64,000 nt of DNA from assembly GCF_013402795.1 (NCBI RefSeq), contig NZ_CP058595.1, positions 2,582,001 to 2,646,000 on the forward strand, in the 5' to 3' direction. Numbering within the stretch: position 1 is the stretch's first letter; each line of letters starts with the position of its first letter. A program made the translations under genes and the position numbers. Positions 63,388 through 64,000 of this stretch are shown here, one piece after another. Below the pieces are notes generated by a model. It ran no database searches. It was not told the origin of the DNA and worked only from the letters and a program-made list of their open reading frames with translations. The DNA comes from Costertonia aggregata (lineage in GTDB: Bacteria > Bacteroidota > Bacteroidia > Flavobacteriales > Flavobacteriaceae).

Positions 63388-64000
63388 ATGGAACTTTACG
63401 AAGTACAATTCGACCCGAAAAAAGATACTGGTATTTATGGAATATCGGTAGTGTCCGACCCTGCGATGGAAGGTTTTTTCGTAGCGTTGAACAAAGATGG
63501 GAAACCCGTACCTAACGAAATACAATTGTCGGAGGTAAGCAAGGAGCAAAGGATTCTTTTAGGCGTTGTGGCAATACCAGATAAACCTATTTACAGGAAT
63601 CAAGATGGTAAGGAGTTCTACATAACCTTTCCAAGTGAAACAATCAAACTGGGCGCACATTCCTTTTTAAAGAATCAGTACAACAACAATTCCAGTATCG
63701 AACATGAGGTAAAACTATCAGGTGTTTCAGTGGTGGAATCTTGGATTGTGGAAGATACCGAAAACGATAAATCGAACATACACGGTCTGAAAGCCCCGAG
63801 AGGTTCATGGATAGTTTCAATGAAGGTCGATAACGATGAACTCTGGAACGATTATGTGAAAACTGGAAAAGTAAAAGGCTTTTCATTGGATGGTCTATTC
63901 AGCCTAAACAAACTTGAACTTAAACAAAAATCTATGAGTGATAACAACCAATCGATAGTGGCAGAAATAAAAAAAGGATTTGCCGAATTAAAGAACATAT
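63388..64000 (+). CDS. XkdF-like phage prohead protease (cut by the window end)
   Basis: Starts at ATG 63388 with MELYEVQFDPKKDTGIYGISVVSDPAMEG, the opening typical of XkdF-like phage serine proteases. Residues about 140-175 (APRGSWIVSMKV and VKGFSLDGLFSL) match the conserved GTW...GFSxEG part with a candidate nucleophile Ser. After residue 182 the sequence (MSDNNQSIVAEIKKGFAELKN) becomes coiled-coil-like and begins with an in-frame ATG at 63934, so a scaffold-like part may be fused. The 3' end lies outside the window. Confidence 0.75.
   Translation, partial: MELYEVQFDPKKDTGIYGISVVSDPAMEGFFVALNKDGKPVPNEIQLSEVSKEQRILLGVVAIPDKPIYRNQDGKEFYITFPSETIKLGAHSFLKNQYNNNSSIEHEVKLSGVSVVESWIVEDTENDKSNIHGLKAPRGSWIVSMKVDNDELWNDYVKTGKVKGFSLDGLFSLNKLELKQKSMSDNNQSIVAEIKKGFAELKNI

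Larger units (their letters stand above)
41726..64000. mobile_element. prophage integrated in radC (left part)
   Basis: From the radC break to the window end all recognised genes are phage-like: large serine recombinase, small and large terminase subunits, tail-assembly-chaperone-like frames, tail proteins, tape measure protein and XkdF-like protease. The left arm is mostly leftward (44.0-49.6 kb) and the right arm rightward (50.6 kb on), with a non-coding control region between. The right end is not in the window. No recognisable CI-type repressor, excisionase, portal or capsid gene is visible. Confidence 0.9.

Overview
The window looks like a chromosome segment of a marine-type Flavobacteriaceae (Bacteroidetes), close to the Zobellia/Maribacter group. 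The evidence is low to moderate GC, secreted proteins and lipoproteins of flavobacterial type, an mpl-type murein ligase, a LytS/LytTR pair, DUF1569 and DUF4136 proteins, very few Shine-Dalgarno sites, and promoter-like sites of the Bacteroidetes form TTTG-N17..19-TAnnTTTG. The genus is an inference; no rRNA or tRNA gene was seen.

Layout. (1) 1-1.3 kb: a leftward set with a GbsR/MarR-type regulator, a four-helix membrane protein and a TIGR01777 epimerase cut by the window edge. (2) 1.6-14.8 kb: an accessory run of mostly orphan rightward genes. It includes small secreted and membrane proteins, a decayed gene, an LRR plus YwqG (DUF1963) protein, a zinc-protease-like plus ankyrin protein, a divergent macro-domain protein, and a large secreted protein built of YwqK/MORN-like repeats. 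Several of these families are linked elsewhere to toxin immunity or effector biology, but no toxin is visible. (3) 14.8-41.4 kb: ordinary chromosome. This has a cadherin/metzincin lipoprotein, an M3 oligopeptidase, purK-purE divergent from an hpt-adk gene fusion, a SIMPL protein, obgE, a potassium-channel-like protein, a DUF4136 lipoprotein, an S9 peptidase, a LytS/LytTR two-component pair, a 2,022-residue alpha-2-macroglobulin with a CxEQ thioester motif, a cupin, mpl, a TPR hybrid histidine kinase and a DUF1569 protein.

(4) 41.5-64 kb: radC is cut after its N-terminal helix-hairpin-helix part and a large serine recombinase begins just after the break. From there to the window end lies a prophage whose right end is outside the window. 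Its left arm (44.0-49.6 kb) is mostly leftward and rich in small membrane or secreted proteins. A 1-kb non-coding control region (49.6-50.6 kb) with nested inverted repeats, four GCGNAGC mini-hairpin motifs and two good rightward promoters separates it from the right arm. The right arm carries a DNA-binding protein, an AP2-like miniprotein, a PD-(D/E)XK-like protein, a NUMOD4-repeat protein, a sigma-like factor, small and large terminase subunits, overlapping tail-assembly-chaperone-like frames with a T9 slippery run, tail proteins, a tape measure protein and the start of an XkdF-like prohead protease.

The most unusual points are the radC-targeted serine-integrase prophage with tail genes between terminase and protease and no portal or capsid gene in the usual place, its structured control region, the likely -1 frameshift, the shared AACCTACTTATG leader, the YwqG/ankyrin/macro/YwqK cluster, and the Hpt-Adk fusion. 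All functions are assigned by reading the sequence; no database search was run.
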